From Seminavis robusta (lineage: Eukaryota > Bacillariophyta > Bacillariophyceae > Naviculales > Naviculaceae), in contig CAICTM010000642.1 in the NCBI GenBank assembly GCA_903772945.1, positions 1 through 55,046 of the forward strand: 55,046 bases of DNA, given 5' to 3'. Below, piece after piece: positions 1-10,195 of the stretch. Numbering within the stretch: position 1 is the first letter of the stretch; each line of letters starts with the position of its first letter. Below the pieces are notes generated by a model. That model was not told the origin of the DNA. It saw nothing but the letters and a program-made list of their open reading frames with translations, and made no database searches. Made by a program: the position numbers and the translations under genes.

Positions 1-71
1 AAGAGAGAGATCTCATGAGATTTGGATGTAGACATGTGCGTCGCACGATGGCAATATCACTACAAGGGGAT

Positions 72-1060
72 TCAGGCCTTATGGGTGACTATCTTATGTT
101 CCAAGTCTGTAACTGTGCCGCTTGGCGGTAGCATTTGGAGCCGTACAGTGCCATTGTCATTGACTCGGTCTATAGTTAAGGCCTTTGTACTTGGCTGCCG
201 TCTTGCGTGCTGATACTGTTGAATCATCACAGTATCGTTGACATTGTATTGAGGGACACGCGTTGCGTTTCTCTATCGTTGTTTTGTTGGATTAGTCGTT
301 GGCGACGTTCCTTAATGTACTTCCAGTTGGCTTCGAACCGGACGTTGTGATCGCGTCACGATTGAACACGAGCTGTGCGGGCGTGCGCGCAAGGTGGTAT
401 GAATCGTGGCATTCATTGCAAAGCGAACCGCCGTGAGGACTCCAATCCAGGATCCATTCACGAGGTCGTCTTGGCACTTGATGTTTTGAACAGCGATCAA
501 GTTACGTATGGTTTGATGAGGCCCTCGACCATGGAGTTGGCTTGAGGGTACGCGTGGTGATGAACTTGCGACGAAGTCCATATCATCCCGGAGTGTCTTT
601 TCGACCTCTGCGCGGAACTCACGTCTCTATCCATGATAACTCAGCAGGCATGGATACCGAGTAAGCCAGTTTGTTCTAGACGATGGCTACTTCGTCTGCT
701 GCCTTGGAGCAGATCTACTGCAATACTCGAACCATCGGTTACGGGATCAATCATTGTCAAGCAATGAAGTGTGCAGAATTCTTTTTCTGGATCCCGGACG
801 TTGTAAGGGCCTATCAGGTCAATACATAGTCTTCCCCAAGGGATCTCCTCGCAAGTATTTGGAGGCATCAATCCAGCTTACGCGTCTTGGTTTTTTCATC
901 GCAGCTTTGGCAACGCTGACATACGGCCTGCACATATCCTGCGCAGCCTTTCCAGGTTGTAGTGTTGGCTGATGGTTAGTTCCGTGCGAGTCTCGCCGGG
1001 ATGCATCATCACACCATGGTACCATTCAACTAGCTTTCTCTGCATGTTTTTAGGTACGAC
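72..1060 (-). pseudogene. Ty3/gypsy integrase remnant
   Basis: From high to low coordinates the minus strand shows an H2C2 zinc-binding segment (MHPGETRTELTISQHY near 960-1010, with the Cys pair continuing in another frame after a frameshift), the start of the catalytic core (WGRLCIDLIGPY near 810-845), a later core segment (GPHQTIRNLIAVQ and LTAVRFAMNATIHTTLRARP near 400-530) whose continuation PAQLVFNRDAI lies in another frame, and the C-terminal tail VNDNGTVRLQMLPPSGTVTD ending at 72. At least three frame changes are needed to follow it, so this is a dead integrase. The motifs are those of the retroviral/Ty3 integrase family (DNA strand transfer); the family call is firm, and exact breakpoints are approximate. 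Confidence 0.8.
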
Positions 1061-1399
1061 GATTTTCTCGTCCTTGACTACTAATCGTAGGACTTATCCC
1101 CTCGGGGAAAGATTTGCTTCTTGTAGTCGTTTGCTTGTCCCTGAGGAGCTTCTTTGATATCGTTCGTCTTTTGACGATGTTCGATCTCGGAACGAGAGAG
1201 GGAACTCACTAGGAAGTCTCTTCGTCTGCAGCCATGAGTTCAGCGATCTCGCTGGCGTCCATCTGTTCTGAAGAACCGTCGTTGTTGGAGATGTTAAGTC
1301 TCGACAACGCATCGGCGACGATGTTCTGTTCGCCCTGATGTACCGTAGTTCAGGGCGTATTCTTCCAGAATAAGGCGCCATCGCATTACGCGATCGGTA

Positions 1400-2430
1400 T
1401 TGAAGTTCTTACAGTAAGATTCTTGTGGTCCGTATGTACAGACATCTTCTGTCCTAGAAGAAGTTACGGAACTCTTGAGAGTTTCTACGATACTGAGAAG
1501 TTCCTTCTCGGTAACTGTGTACGTGTCTGAGCAGGGTTGAGCTCCTGCTGTAGAACGCGATAGGTTTTCCCTTCTGGGAAATTACCGCACCTAGTGAGTA
1601 TCACTGCATCCTGTGGATAACGAATGTATGTTGAATTCAGGGTAGGCGAGCAAGGTTCTTTGCTGATGATCTTCTTCATCTGGCTAAAGGCCTTGTCGTG
1701 TTCGGCTTCCCATTTCCACTTCGTTGTTTTGGAAGTCAACGAAGCGAGTGGGGCCAGTACATGTGATCGTCTAATCCACATGTCTCGATAGTAGTTCACT
1801 AGTCCAATGAATCTACGGAGTTCCTTCCTGTTGGTAGGAGGCGATATTCTTGATCGCGTCTATTTTCTTGGTTATAGGTTGGATCCCTTCTCGAGTGATC
1901 CAGTAACCTAGGTACTCAAGTTCTCCTCTTGCGAAGAAGGACTTGGTAGCATTGATCTTGAGTCCGGCTTCTCGAAGCCTTCGGAGAACTTCATCCAACT
2001 TTTCAACGTGATCTGCTAGATCGCCGTTAGTTAGGATGAGTAGATCATCAATGTATGCACGGACGTATTCTAGGTCGTGCATTAGTGTTCCCATCTTCTC
2101 TTGGAAGATGTCGGGACTATTACATAGGCCCATTGGCAACCTCTGGTACTCGTACTTTCCCCACGGAGTACGATGGTACAGAGTTGCTTTCGAGTGAGGT
2201 GACAGCTCGATGTGATAGTATCCCATGTTCAGGTCTAGATGATAGCGTACTTGAATCCGTCAGATTCAAGAGCATGTCCTGATTTTTGGGATAGGATAAG
2301 GCTTCCGCTTAAATCCTTTTGTTCAGTTCCGAAATCAGAGATGAATCGTAACGATCCGTCTTTCTTGGAATGATAAAGTTGGTGCCGCCCACTCGGAACG
2401 GTTTACCTTCTTGAGTACTCCTGCCTCGCA
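1400..2430 (-). pseudogene. Ty3/gypsy reverse transcriptase and RNase H-like remnant
   Basis: The longest open piece (1813-2226) carries the palm domain: DLNMGYYHIEL with the first catalytic Asp, RLPMGLCNSPDIFQ, and YVRAYIDDLLIL with the YIDD active site, followed by the thumb motif LEYLGYWITREGI. Upstream, the finger motifs (FISDF, ELNKRI, NQDMLLNL) are readable only by switching frames between about 2240 and 2420. Downstream (1485-1799) lies the connection/RNase H entry segment (HVLAPLASLTSKTTKWKW, HDKAFSQMKKII), frame-broken near 1650. Ty3/gypsy RT synthesises element cDNA; here the active-site piece survives but the protein as a whole cannot be made. Confidence 0.88.
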
Positions 2431-2760
2431 GAGACGTTAAACCTCCATCTTAAGAGTGTTGGTATGGACCCGTGGAATAGGGTAAGCCTTGCATAATAGG
2501 GTTTAGCATCAGGGAGAATTCTACTTCGTAGTCGTCCATCTGCCACTTTCCCAAAGTACCATCGAATATGTCAGAGTACTCGTCAGTAAGGATGAAGCTG
2601 TTCCTCTCTTCCGTGTTTAACTGATCTTGACTTTGCAAACCTGCCTTAAGTCAGCTGGTTCGTATTTCGCATCAAAAATCTTCTTGAGACGATCTGCACT
2701 GTCATGACAGCGGCAGGATCAGGAATGAAAAAGTTTTCTTCTTATTGGTGTCGCTATCTT

Positions 2761-3066
2761 TCATAGAATAGATGCGCCGTCCCATCCACTGACAATGGTA
2801 GTGAAATCGAACTTGAAACCTAAGTCAGAGAAAATATCTCGACCTATGATCATGTCATACCCCCAAGCTCTTGGTGACGTGTAAGTCCCACTCGTAAATT
2901 CTATCTTCGTGAATTCAGGAATCATGAATGCACCTTTGCACTTCGTGCTGGTGTTTAATTCTCCTGCAGGGGTAGTCCACATCGTTTGGACGCCCCCAAG
3001 ATCCTTCATGCGTAATTTCTTAGCATGAGGTTGAGCAATCAAGGTTCCGGATGCTAAATAGATCAT
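2761..3066 (-). pseudogene. Retropepsin-like protease segment of the gypsy element
   Basis: This 101-codon open piece contains GYDMIIGRDIFSDLGFKFDF, typical of the C-terminal half of Ty3/gypsy aspartic proteases just before the reverse transcriptase. A canonical D-[ST]-G active-site triplet is not visible in this piece; the expected upstream part would be beyond 3066, where the frame is lost. Position between the leader and the RT fits the pol order. It is one fragment of the decayed element, not a cellular gene. Confidence 0.6.
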
Positions 3067-4022
3067 CAGAGTCTAGTTGAGCACTTCTAGGCAATCATCT
3101 AATTTGCCGTAGAGTTCATCAGTTGCAAACAATTCTTGTTTACTAGTTAGTGAGATATCTTCATACTTTGGCATGAAAATCGGAACAGGGTTCCGTTGAG
3201 TCATCACCTGGCCTAATCCTCAGATGGAGATTTCTCCATCCAAGTGATTGAAATTGATAGAGGAGTTGTCTCTTGTCAGAGTCTTCTGATTTGCGCTTGG
3301 CAACATGGTTGCGAAGTTTGCAAGTGGTTGACACGAGTATCGTCGATCTCGTTTTTCTCGTCATTTGTCGAGAGAGGAAGAATGGGTTTGTCACGCAACT
3401 GTTTTCGAAGTTGCGGAACGCATGCTTTCCTTGACCATCTTCATGGTGAAGGAATAGGTTGAGGGTAGCTGAAAGCTATTGTGTTTGTTAACAAAATGCA
3501 CTACGCTAAAAGCTAGTGTAAAGATCTTTCGAGTGTTTGAGTTTGAGAGAATGAAAGTTATGAGAGAGATTAGAAAGCTATGAAAACTAATCAAGAGAGA
3601 GATCATCGTCAAAGGATCGAAGATCTGGCTTCCCGCGGGAGACTATAAAGTGTGATAGAGTAGGTTGTGGTAGTAATCCTACGTCTCTCCACGATCCTAA
3701 AACGGAACGCGTGGAAGGTTTGTCTAGCCTGGTCTAGTAGCGTGGAAGTACTCCACGCTGGCTAAATATCTAGAGCGATGTTTTCATCATCAACCTAGTA
3801 TGACTAGCGCGGTCATTGAGAACCCTGTCTCAAAGAAATGACTATTCACGAGAGACTCGGTCATGAGTCGAACTCAAACCCTATCTAGGATCGAGTCGCG
3901 AATAAGGCTAAGAGCCGTGTATTGCACTTAGATCGCTATTGCACCCCCTTCGAAAGTCTGCAATCCAAAGCTTTCTTCACGTAGCTATACAGATCAACAA
4001 TGCCAACCAAGACATTGGAATC

Positions 4023-4313
4023 ATGCAATTAAAGAAGCACGGTGGAAGCAAAGGCTTTGGTCAGTGTCTTGTGCAAATAGTCCCAGGCGACACCATGCAG
4101 ACTCTGTTGAAGAACGCCAAGATTTGGATGCGACAAGTCGTTCGGAATGCTGGCAATGGAAGCTTGACCGAATATGAAGTCTGCTTCGTCTTGACAAATG
4201 CAATCTGCTTTGTCTGCAAGGATGCTTTCGATGATTTGTGTCAAGTGATGGGCGCCAAGAGCTTCAAGATGAACGCTCACAATCAGATCGCAATGTTTTA
4301 TAAAGCAAACTAA
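4023..4313 (+). pseudogene. Short coding-like piece upstream of the transposase-like gene
   Basis: An open frame of 96 codons from the first ATG, ending 20 bp before the ATG of the transposase-like gene but in a different frame. It has regular composition (VPGDTMQTLLKNAKIWMR, TEYEVCFVLTNAICFVC) and reads like the N-terminal portion of a larger protein. I recognise no domain. Its position and orientation suggest it is the displaced 5' part of the gene that follows, separated by a frameshift or an unrecognised splice. It lies next to the gypsy relic, so this is a transposon-rich block. Confidence 0.4.
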
Positions 4314-4333
4314 CATATGCGCAAGGGAAAATC

Positions 4334-6271
4334 ATGAGACAGTTCTTCAATGCCGACAGCTGCAATCCGCTCCAATCGGAACAAGTTATAAGGAAGCTCG
4401 AGGTGACAGTCGACATCAAACCCACCTTCTTAACATTTCTGGAAAAGAAAACGCAGCGGGAGGGGTGGATCATGCCGATGGACCAGGTGGTGCACCAAGA
4501 AATCACAGTGTTTGGACAGCCAGTGGATCGAATCCACGTCATCCTCTCTGCTGATTATGGCCAAGGAGCCTTTCGCGTCAACATGGGTATCCTGTTCATC
4601 AGAGGGAGAGTAGTTGTTAGAGAGAGAAACATTTATATCGGTTCTATTGACTGTAAGAACGACACGAGACAAATGATGATCGACAGTGGAGTCGCAGCGC
4701 ATATCAACAATGCACTCACCTCTCTCAAAGAGTATGCCAAAGAGAAGGGGATACTCAAACTCAAGGTGACTGGTGACTTGGCTTTCTACTCCCTTGTTCT
4801 TGGGAAAGAGAAGATGTCAGGGCAACACTGTCCACGATGCATGATGATGTTGCGGTTATTTCAAAAGAATCCGGCCAAAAGGGGCAAAAAGTGGACCATG
4901 ACATTGATGAAAGAGCGATTCGAAATGTTAGAGTGTGGAGAGTTGAAAAGGAGCCAGCCTTTACAACAGAAAGGGATCGTGACATTACCTTTGATCGACT
5001 GTATCGAACCGGAGGATTACATGTTTCCACCTCTCCACGCCAACGACCTGAATGTCAATGCTTCGTTCCATTACATGAACAAATATGTTTGGCATCGACT
5101 GGAAAAAAATCCTCCTGAATTGGTACAGGCTCGGTACGCCAAAGCAGATGCTGCCAATGCGGTTGATGACAGCTGGGCGGAAGTGCTAGAAACCGAAGAG
5201 TTTCTGAACGCCATGGTGCAAGAATTGAATGACTTACTTGGTGATCCAGACATAGAATTCGAAGATACACAACATGAACAGGAGTACGACGCTCAAAAGT
5301 TGATCGTAGACAATGCCAAGGAAGCAGCAAAAAAGGCAGTGAGTGCAAACAAGAAAGCCAAGGATGAGCTCACGAAGAGCAAAAAACAACTCAAAACTTT
5401 GGAAGACAACAAAAAGGAATACGGCAAAGTAAAGCAGGATCTCTGAATGGAGATCCAGTTCAAACTCAACAAGGATTACAATGTGCACCTCTCTTCTTAC
5501 CATGGTGGAGATATGGAGGGCAACGAGTGTCGGTGGCTGCTCCGGCACGCAACAGCCATCATGGCCGACATTAAAACAATTCTTTTCAATTTTTTGGATT
5601 CGCTGACAGAGGAGGAAAGAAATTGTCGAGCCAACAAAACCGAAGTGTCAGAATTCTGTGAGGGAATGGAGAGGCTCCTCCAGTACATGGATGTTGTCTC
5701 TCACTACTGCTATCAACCGTTCGGAAGTATGAGCAATGAAGATGTTGCCGACGCCCACAAAGTCATCGATTTGAAGGTTGAATTGTGGTTTCGCCTGATG
5801 CCGACCATTCCAATGAAGGTTCATATGCTGCAGCACCTGAAGGAAGACTCGGCGAAGCTTCAAGGAATGAAGGAACACACAGAGCAGGCGATAGAGCGCT
5901 GTCACCAACGAGGCAAGGCCGACAGTACCAGATTAAAGGGCGTAAAAGATTTCAAGAACAAAGCACTCAACATCCTCCGCCACGCCGCCACTGCGGATTC
6001 TGATAATGTGCAAGCCAAGCTGAATCAAACAGAAGAGATGAGAAAACGAAAGAAGCGAAAAGCCAGTTCGGTCGACAAGGCCACGGCAGCAGCGCAGCGA
6101 AAGGATTATATTCGTTCAATTTTGAAGCTTCCACCGATCACTTACGATTATCCGTCGCTTCTCGACATTATCAAGAGCTACCGGCGAGACAACCTAACCG
6201 ATATGGAGTCAACGGAAGGGGCCGACAGTGAAGAGGATGACGACGAGGAAGACGGAGAAGAAGAGACGTGA
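4334..6271 (+). pseudogene. DDE/RNase H-like transposase-like gene split by an in-frame TGA
   Basis: Two open blocks of 370 and 274 codons lie in the same frame, separated only by TGA at 5444-5446 followed at once by ATG. The first block has SADYGQGAFRV (candidate first Asp), then TGDLAFYSLVLGKEKMSG followed by HCPRC (second Asp and CxxC); the second has YHGGDMEGNECRWLL and later EHTEQAIERCHQRG (candidate acidic third residue), a lysine-rich stretch and an acidic C-terminus. This D-D-E layout with a CxxC after the second Asp, and the HGG..GN.CR..L and EQ..E..H motifs, recall a widespread uncharacterised eukaryotic protein family that I suspect is transposase-derived. That assignment rests on motif memory. 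A helical, charged segment rich in Lys (residues about 315-370) lies just before the stop. Confidence 0.5.
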
Positions 6272-6804
6272 CGCCATGGTGATTGATTTTATATTGTGTC
6301 GATTGATGGCTGTCTCCACGCCTCCACGGTGCAGATCAAAATTTCGAATCCAAAACTGGAACCCAAATTATTGCATGGTTTAACAAGGTTACAACTGTAC
6401 TATAAGCGCAGGAGGCCACAAATAGCATAAATTACCACCACTATAAAACAGCAAGCTGTTTGTATTCGCTCCCACTGAGTCATACCGGTAGCATTGAGCC
6501 AACACCACTCCAACACCACACTACTGTACCGCTACTAGCTAGACTATCGGCAATGGAATAGCCCCCGGTCAATCTGCGGCTGCTACCTGGAGCTCTAGCA
6601 TAGAAGAATGATCTACAACTGAATCAGGGAACGGCTATAGCAATCTTACTTGCTCTAAGCTAGCCGATACTTTCAAATACTAGCTACCGATCTATAAGGA
6701 CGATTAGCTATTGGCTCCTCAGGAGCAACTAAGCACGATGCCAAATGAACCGGAGACAACTGATATTCATAGCAGGAGATCTCAGCTTAGATGATGGGCT
6801 TGGC
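6272..6804 (+). other. Intergenic region, no gene seen
   Basis: AT-leaning sequence with no convincing coding potential and no clear terminal inverted repeat that would delimit the transposase-like gene upstream. I see no RNA gene here. Confidence 0.5.
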
Positions 6805-7238
6805 TCAACTGAGAGTCTTGCAGACGACAGACGCTGCAAAGACGCAGGCTTGGCCAAACCGCATGGCATTTCCACCCTCTCCATCCCATGGAAGAGTAAT
6901 GATCAGCTTGACATATCCTTCACTGCAGTTCTCGGGGAGATTGAAAGTCACTTCCAGCGCTTTCATTCTGGAGCGCTGACTGATGACTTTTCGAGGCTTG
7001 TCGACTTTCCAGATCTCATCGGTGGGGGAAGGCAGAAAACTGCTTTATTCAGGACGCTGTTGTCGTGGTGAATGACAAGGCAGAAAAGATGAGTTTCGCC
7101 GAACCGCTGTAGAGTAATAGGTCCTTCAAGCCTTGCATCGATCACCCCCTTAGGACAAACAATGTTGCCATGAGCAACAAAGGCCGCATTAGAGCCAACA
7201 TCATCGCCGGACGTGACAGAGAGGTTGCACCAATTCAT
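6805..7238 (-). pseudogene. Unrecognised coding relic with one frameshift
   Basis: The minus strand is open from an ATG at 7238 (MNWCNLSVTSGDDVG) through ITLQRFGETHLFCLVIHHDN and AVFCLP, then the coding-like sense jumps frame near 7025-7035 and continues as DEIWKVDKPRKVISQRSRM, LEVTFNLPENCSEGYVKLI and NAMRFGQACVFAASVVC before a TGA at 6805-6807. The pieces together give about 140 residues of plausible mixed alpha/beta sequence. I do not recognise the family. It is divergently oriented to the gene at 7479, so the two could share an upstream region. A fragment of an expanded diatom gene family or a repeat-borne gene is possible. Confidence 0.35.
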
Positions 7239-7478
7239 CCTATCGAGAGTTGTTGTTGCGATCGAGAGCTAGTTGTTGTGCGTGACCGAGAGCTGTTGTT
7301 AGCCTGTTGGTCGGATGATAGGTTACGCCACTCGCGATACGTTGCCAATGCATTGCATTCAAATCAATTGAATTCAAATTTCCCGCGGTTTTTGTGTACT
7401 CGGAGCATCGGACGAATCGAATCCATTATCTCACAAACTGCAAACTGCAATCAGCCAAAAGCAGAAGCAACCATCATC

Positions 7479-8111
7479 ATGTCAACAGAACCAACCGAAT
7501 TCGGCAACAAGGAGATGCTCTTCACCATCTACCAGGATAAGCGTCGTGGTGTCAAAGAGATGGATGCCCTTGTCCAGGAACGCATCAAACCTCTCTCGAA
7601 GGCTGTCCAAGACTTGCTAGCCAATGAAGTGGCAAAAGCTTGCTACCTTGGTAAGGACTGTACTTTCGTTGTCAACATTGGAGGAAAGTATTACTGGAAG
7701 CCTGATGAGTACAAGGAGTGGGTGGCAGTGATGGAACTCAATCCCAACGTCGATCGTATTGCTGCCTCATCCAACAATTGTGTTGTCCTTGCCACGAAGA
7801 ATGGAATTGTGACCATTCTCTTCTATGGCAACAACAAGCTTGACCTCCACATCCCCTCCAAGGAATCCAAGCCTACCCCCAAGCCCGCCCCCAAGCCTGT
7901 TGCAAAGAGGACTCCGCGTGGTGGCAGAAAGCGTTTGGTCTCACGTTGTGAGGAGGAAGATTCGGACGCGAGCTTCGAAGAGGGCGACCAAAACCTCTCG
8001 CAGCAGATCTACAGCACTTCCGCCTACCGCAATGTCCACACCACTCCCAGGAGCGTTCCTCAATCGTGGGTGGTTAAATCCAAAACGCCCAAAATTAGGG
8101 GCAGATTTTAG
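7479..8111 (+). CDS. Small hypothetical protein with a MITE-altered C-terminus
   Basis: The frame is open further upstream, but the ATG at 7479 (MSTEPTEFGNKEM) begins the well-composed part and gives 210 residues. Residues 1-125 look like a compact globular domain (KDCTFVVNIGGKYYWKPDEYKEW). A Pro/Lys hinge of repeated KPxPKP units follows, then a basic patch (KRTPRGGRKR) and an acidic Ser/Glu stretch (EEEDSDASFEEGD), suggesting a nuclear or nucleic-acid-associated protein, which is inference. The last 19 residues are encoded by a mobile element beginning at 8051. Without the element the frame would read into AGGAAGAAGTAG at 8480-8490, ending TTPRKK and giving 193 residues. No homolog is recognised. 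Confidence 0.6.
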   Translation: MSTEPTEFGNKEMLFTIYQDKRRGVKEMDALVQERIKPLSKAVQDLLANEVAKACYLGKDCTFVVNIGGKYYWKPDEYKEWVAVMELNPNVDRIAASSNNCVVLATKNGIVTILFYGNNKLDLHIPSKESKPTPKPAPKPVAKRTPRGGRKRLVSRCEEEDSDASFEEGDQNLSQQIYSTSAYRNVHTTPRSVPQSWVVKSKTPKIRGRF

Positions 8112-8477
8112 GGGCAGGTTTCCATTAGGGGCAGATTTCAAACCCGCCCCTAAAAATAGGGGCGTTTTTGGAGAATCCGCCCCTAAATCCGCCCCTAAAA
8201 TAGGGGCGTTTCGTCATTTAGGGGCAGGTTTCAAACCTGCCCCTAAAATAGGGGCGTTTTCAATGTATTTTGAATACAGTCCCATTTAATGTTTGGGGCG
8301 GGTTTGAAACCTGCCCCTAAACTTTAGGGGCAGTTTTCAGAAAACTGCCCCTAAAATAGGGGCGTTTTCGCCATTCAGGGACAGGTTTGGAACCCGCCCC
8401 TATTCTAAGGTGGTTTAGGGGTGGATTTCAAACCTGCCCCTATTTTTAGGGGCGTTTTGCACGACTGAGGGACGCTC
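8051..8477. mobile_element. MITE-like element with CAG target-site duplication
   Basis: The left end (GAGCGTTCCTCAATCGTG) and the reverse complement of the right end (GAGCGTCCCTCAGTCGTG) match at 16 of 18 positions. CAG directly flanks both ends (8048-8050 and 8478-8480), a 3-bp target duplication. The 427-bp interior is non-coding and made of GC-rich dyads: at least five copies of a CCCCTA...TAGGGG palindrome spaced along it, alternating with GGGGCAGGTTT/AAACCTGCCCC arms, so a single strand could fold into several hairpins. A 3-bp duplication and subterminal repeats are known in CACTA and PIF/Harbinger DNA transposons, but the termini are not CACTA, so the superfamily stays open. Confidence 0.8.
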
Positions 8478-8490
8478 CAGGAAGAAGTAG

Positions 8491-10195
8491 CCAGCAAACG
8501 TATTTAACTACTACTGCTAATTTTGGAGGTCTTAGCTATCCAGTTACCCTCCCTAGGCCCACTAGACTTGGCTACAGATGCTGCATCATCCTCATCAAGG
8601 CCTAGATCTACCAAGAACTGGTCTAAATCAGCAGTAAGAGCTCCGCAAAAGCTGCCATCGACTGATCCCCAGATGGTTCAAGAGACTTTAGAAGCCTCAA
8701 GTTGACATAGCAATAGAGCAGCATCTTCACAATCTTGTTGACGAGACTATATTTCGAACCATAGAATACACCACATAATGTGCATGGGAAGACAGACAGA
8801 CCAAAGGTTAATACAGTATAATACAGTATTATACAGTATTATACGTATTATACGTATCAAAACTTAAAATACGTGTATTTGCCCATCCTGAGTACCGGTA
8901 CATGTACCCCGAACCCGAAAGTTACGATCGCTATAGAACAGCTGGAAGCTGGGTGTTCGTTCCGTCGTCCAGCCAGCTTCCTCCCCTACTTGTACCGGTA
9001 CCCATCGTCGTCAACGGAGTCTGCTGGTCACCAGCGGCGATGACTGACGCCGTAAATAACAGGTATCTAGCTAGCACAAGGTGCTTGGCAGAGGGCGCAG
9101 TGATCCACAGTGTAAAGTTGAGATGCGAAGGCAGCATAGTCCAACAGAAACGTCAAGACAACCACATTGGCTCCCCGTTTGGGTTCATAATTCATTTCCT
9201 TGACTGGTAGGTTGAAGCTTCCTGCCGTCTAACTTTACTGCTTGGTCTTATCCAGCCTAAGGAGCCAATGCGGCAAGATGGTGTTAAAAGAGAGATGCCA
9301 CCTGTGGAGAAGCATGTGTTGGCGGCTCGTGGACTGCAGTCCTCACGCTAGGAAATGAGAATTGCTTTGCTCGGACGGCGACTCACTCAATGTTATCGTT
9401 CACACTACCTTTGGTGTCTTGGTCTATGTGGTATTGGCATAATGGCTGAGAGCAACGGAGAGGATTTGGGCAGGTGTTTACGACGTCCAAGAGATGAGGG
9501 GCTATTATTGATGGTGCGGAGGCAGATAATCCAGGTCTGTTCACCAAGGTTAGCCTGACAGGAATTGTTTAGGCTTTGCTGCTCTTCCCTTGCTGATTAG
9601 AATCTGTTGTACCGGTGGTGTAAAAGAGCGCTTGCGCAGAATCGAATGATTCAATCTCCTTGATCCTCTCTGCAGGAATGTGGTTGTTTTGTGAGGCAGT
9701 TCCATCCTATCCTACACCTTACTAGGCCTATCCTTCTTCTACTGGTATGTGGGCCAAAGGGATAGTGCTCAATGAGCGCCTTACTGATAGTAGTGTCTCC
9801 TTCAAAAATTTGAGTTTCTCGACTATTTATCTCTAAGCCTTCAAGCCGATTTGAGAACAGGACATTAACCTTCAGAGACTCAAGGCTGGAGAAGCACTAA
9901 TAACAACTTTTGCTCGGGGGTACTAAACTAACTTTCCATTGGAATAACAAGTGGGATGCTCTGAGTCAAGCCCCACTAGCTACCCTTTTTTTGCCATTGC
10001 CCACAGTTTTGAGGGCTCTTGGACAGGAAGCTTCAATACCGATAGCTCAACCGGCTTATAAGACGCACCTCACCGCAACAACGCAACCAGCACTCACCAT
10101 CAACAAACAGCCAACGCGGAAGCCAACCAAGGTCCATGCTCCTCGTGCAACAGAGGAAAAGGCAGCCAAAATCCAAAACAGATCGCCCACCAACA
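8491..10195. other. Intergenic region with a short ATACAGTAT/ATACGTAT run
   Basis: No gene is supported here. A simple-sequence run of TATACAGTAT and TATACGTAT units lies at about 8815-8860. Two perfect copies of the palindrome GTACCGGTAC occur at 8892-8901 and 8992-9001. The last 200 bp before the next gene are CA-rich, as expected for a 5' UTR. Confidence 0.5.

Larger units (their letters stand above)
1..3640 (-). mobile_element. Decayed Ty3/gypsy LTR retrotransposon (partial)
   Basis: Read on the minus strand, the order is leader, protease-like domain, reverse transcriptase, RNase H-like region, integrase and integrase C-terminal tail, which is the Ty3/gypsy order. Pieces of one polyprotein lie in all three frames, so many indels separate them and no intact pol frame remains. 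A leader with a TATA-like run (about 3644-3652) precedes a first ATG near 3444; the sequence between that ATG and the protease is coding-like but also frame-broken and holds no gag motif I recognise. The pol remnant ends at a TGA at 72-74. The LTR borders are not resolved: the left LTR would lie mostly outside the window and the right one somewhere in 3600-3943. It is almost certainly inactive. Confidence 0.85.

Noticed and set aside
1..64. Start of a 3' LTR
   Set aside because: Sequence beginning TGTAG on the minus strand can be aligned loosely with TGCAATAG near 3943, but matches are weak, spacing does not agree and no polypurine tract precedes it.
3930..3955. Element border with a GAAGGGGG polypurine tract
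   Set aside because: On the minus strand GAAGGGGG sits right before TGCAATAG, as before a 3' LTR, but the gypsy element lies on the wrong side of it. It could belong to another element; not enough to call.
5444..5446. The in-frame TGA as a selenocysteine codon
   Set aside because: SepSecS shows Sec is used in this genome, but a transposase-like protein is an unlikely selenoprotein, the next codon is ATG, and I see no SECIS-like stem downstream. A nonsense mutation is simpler.
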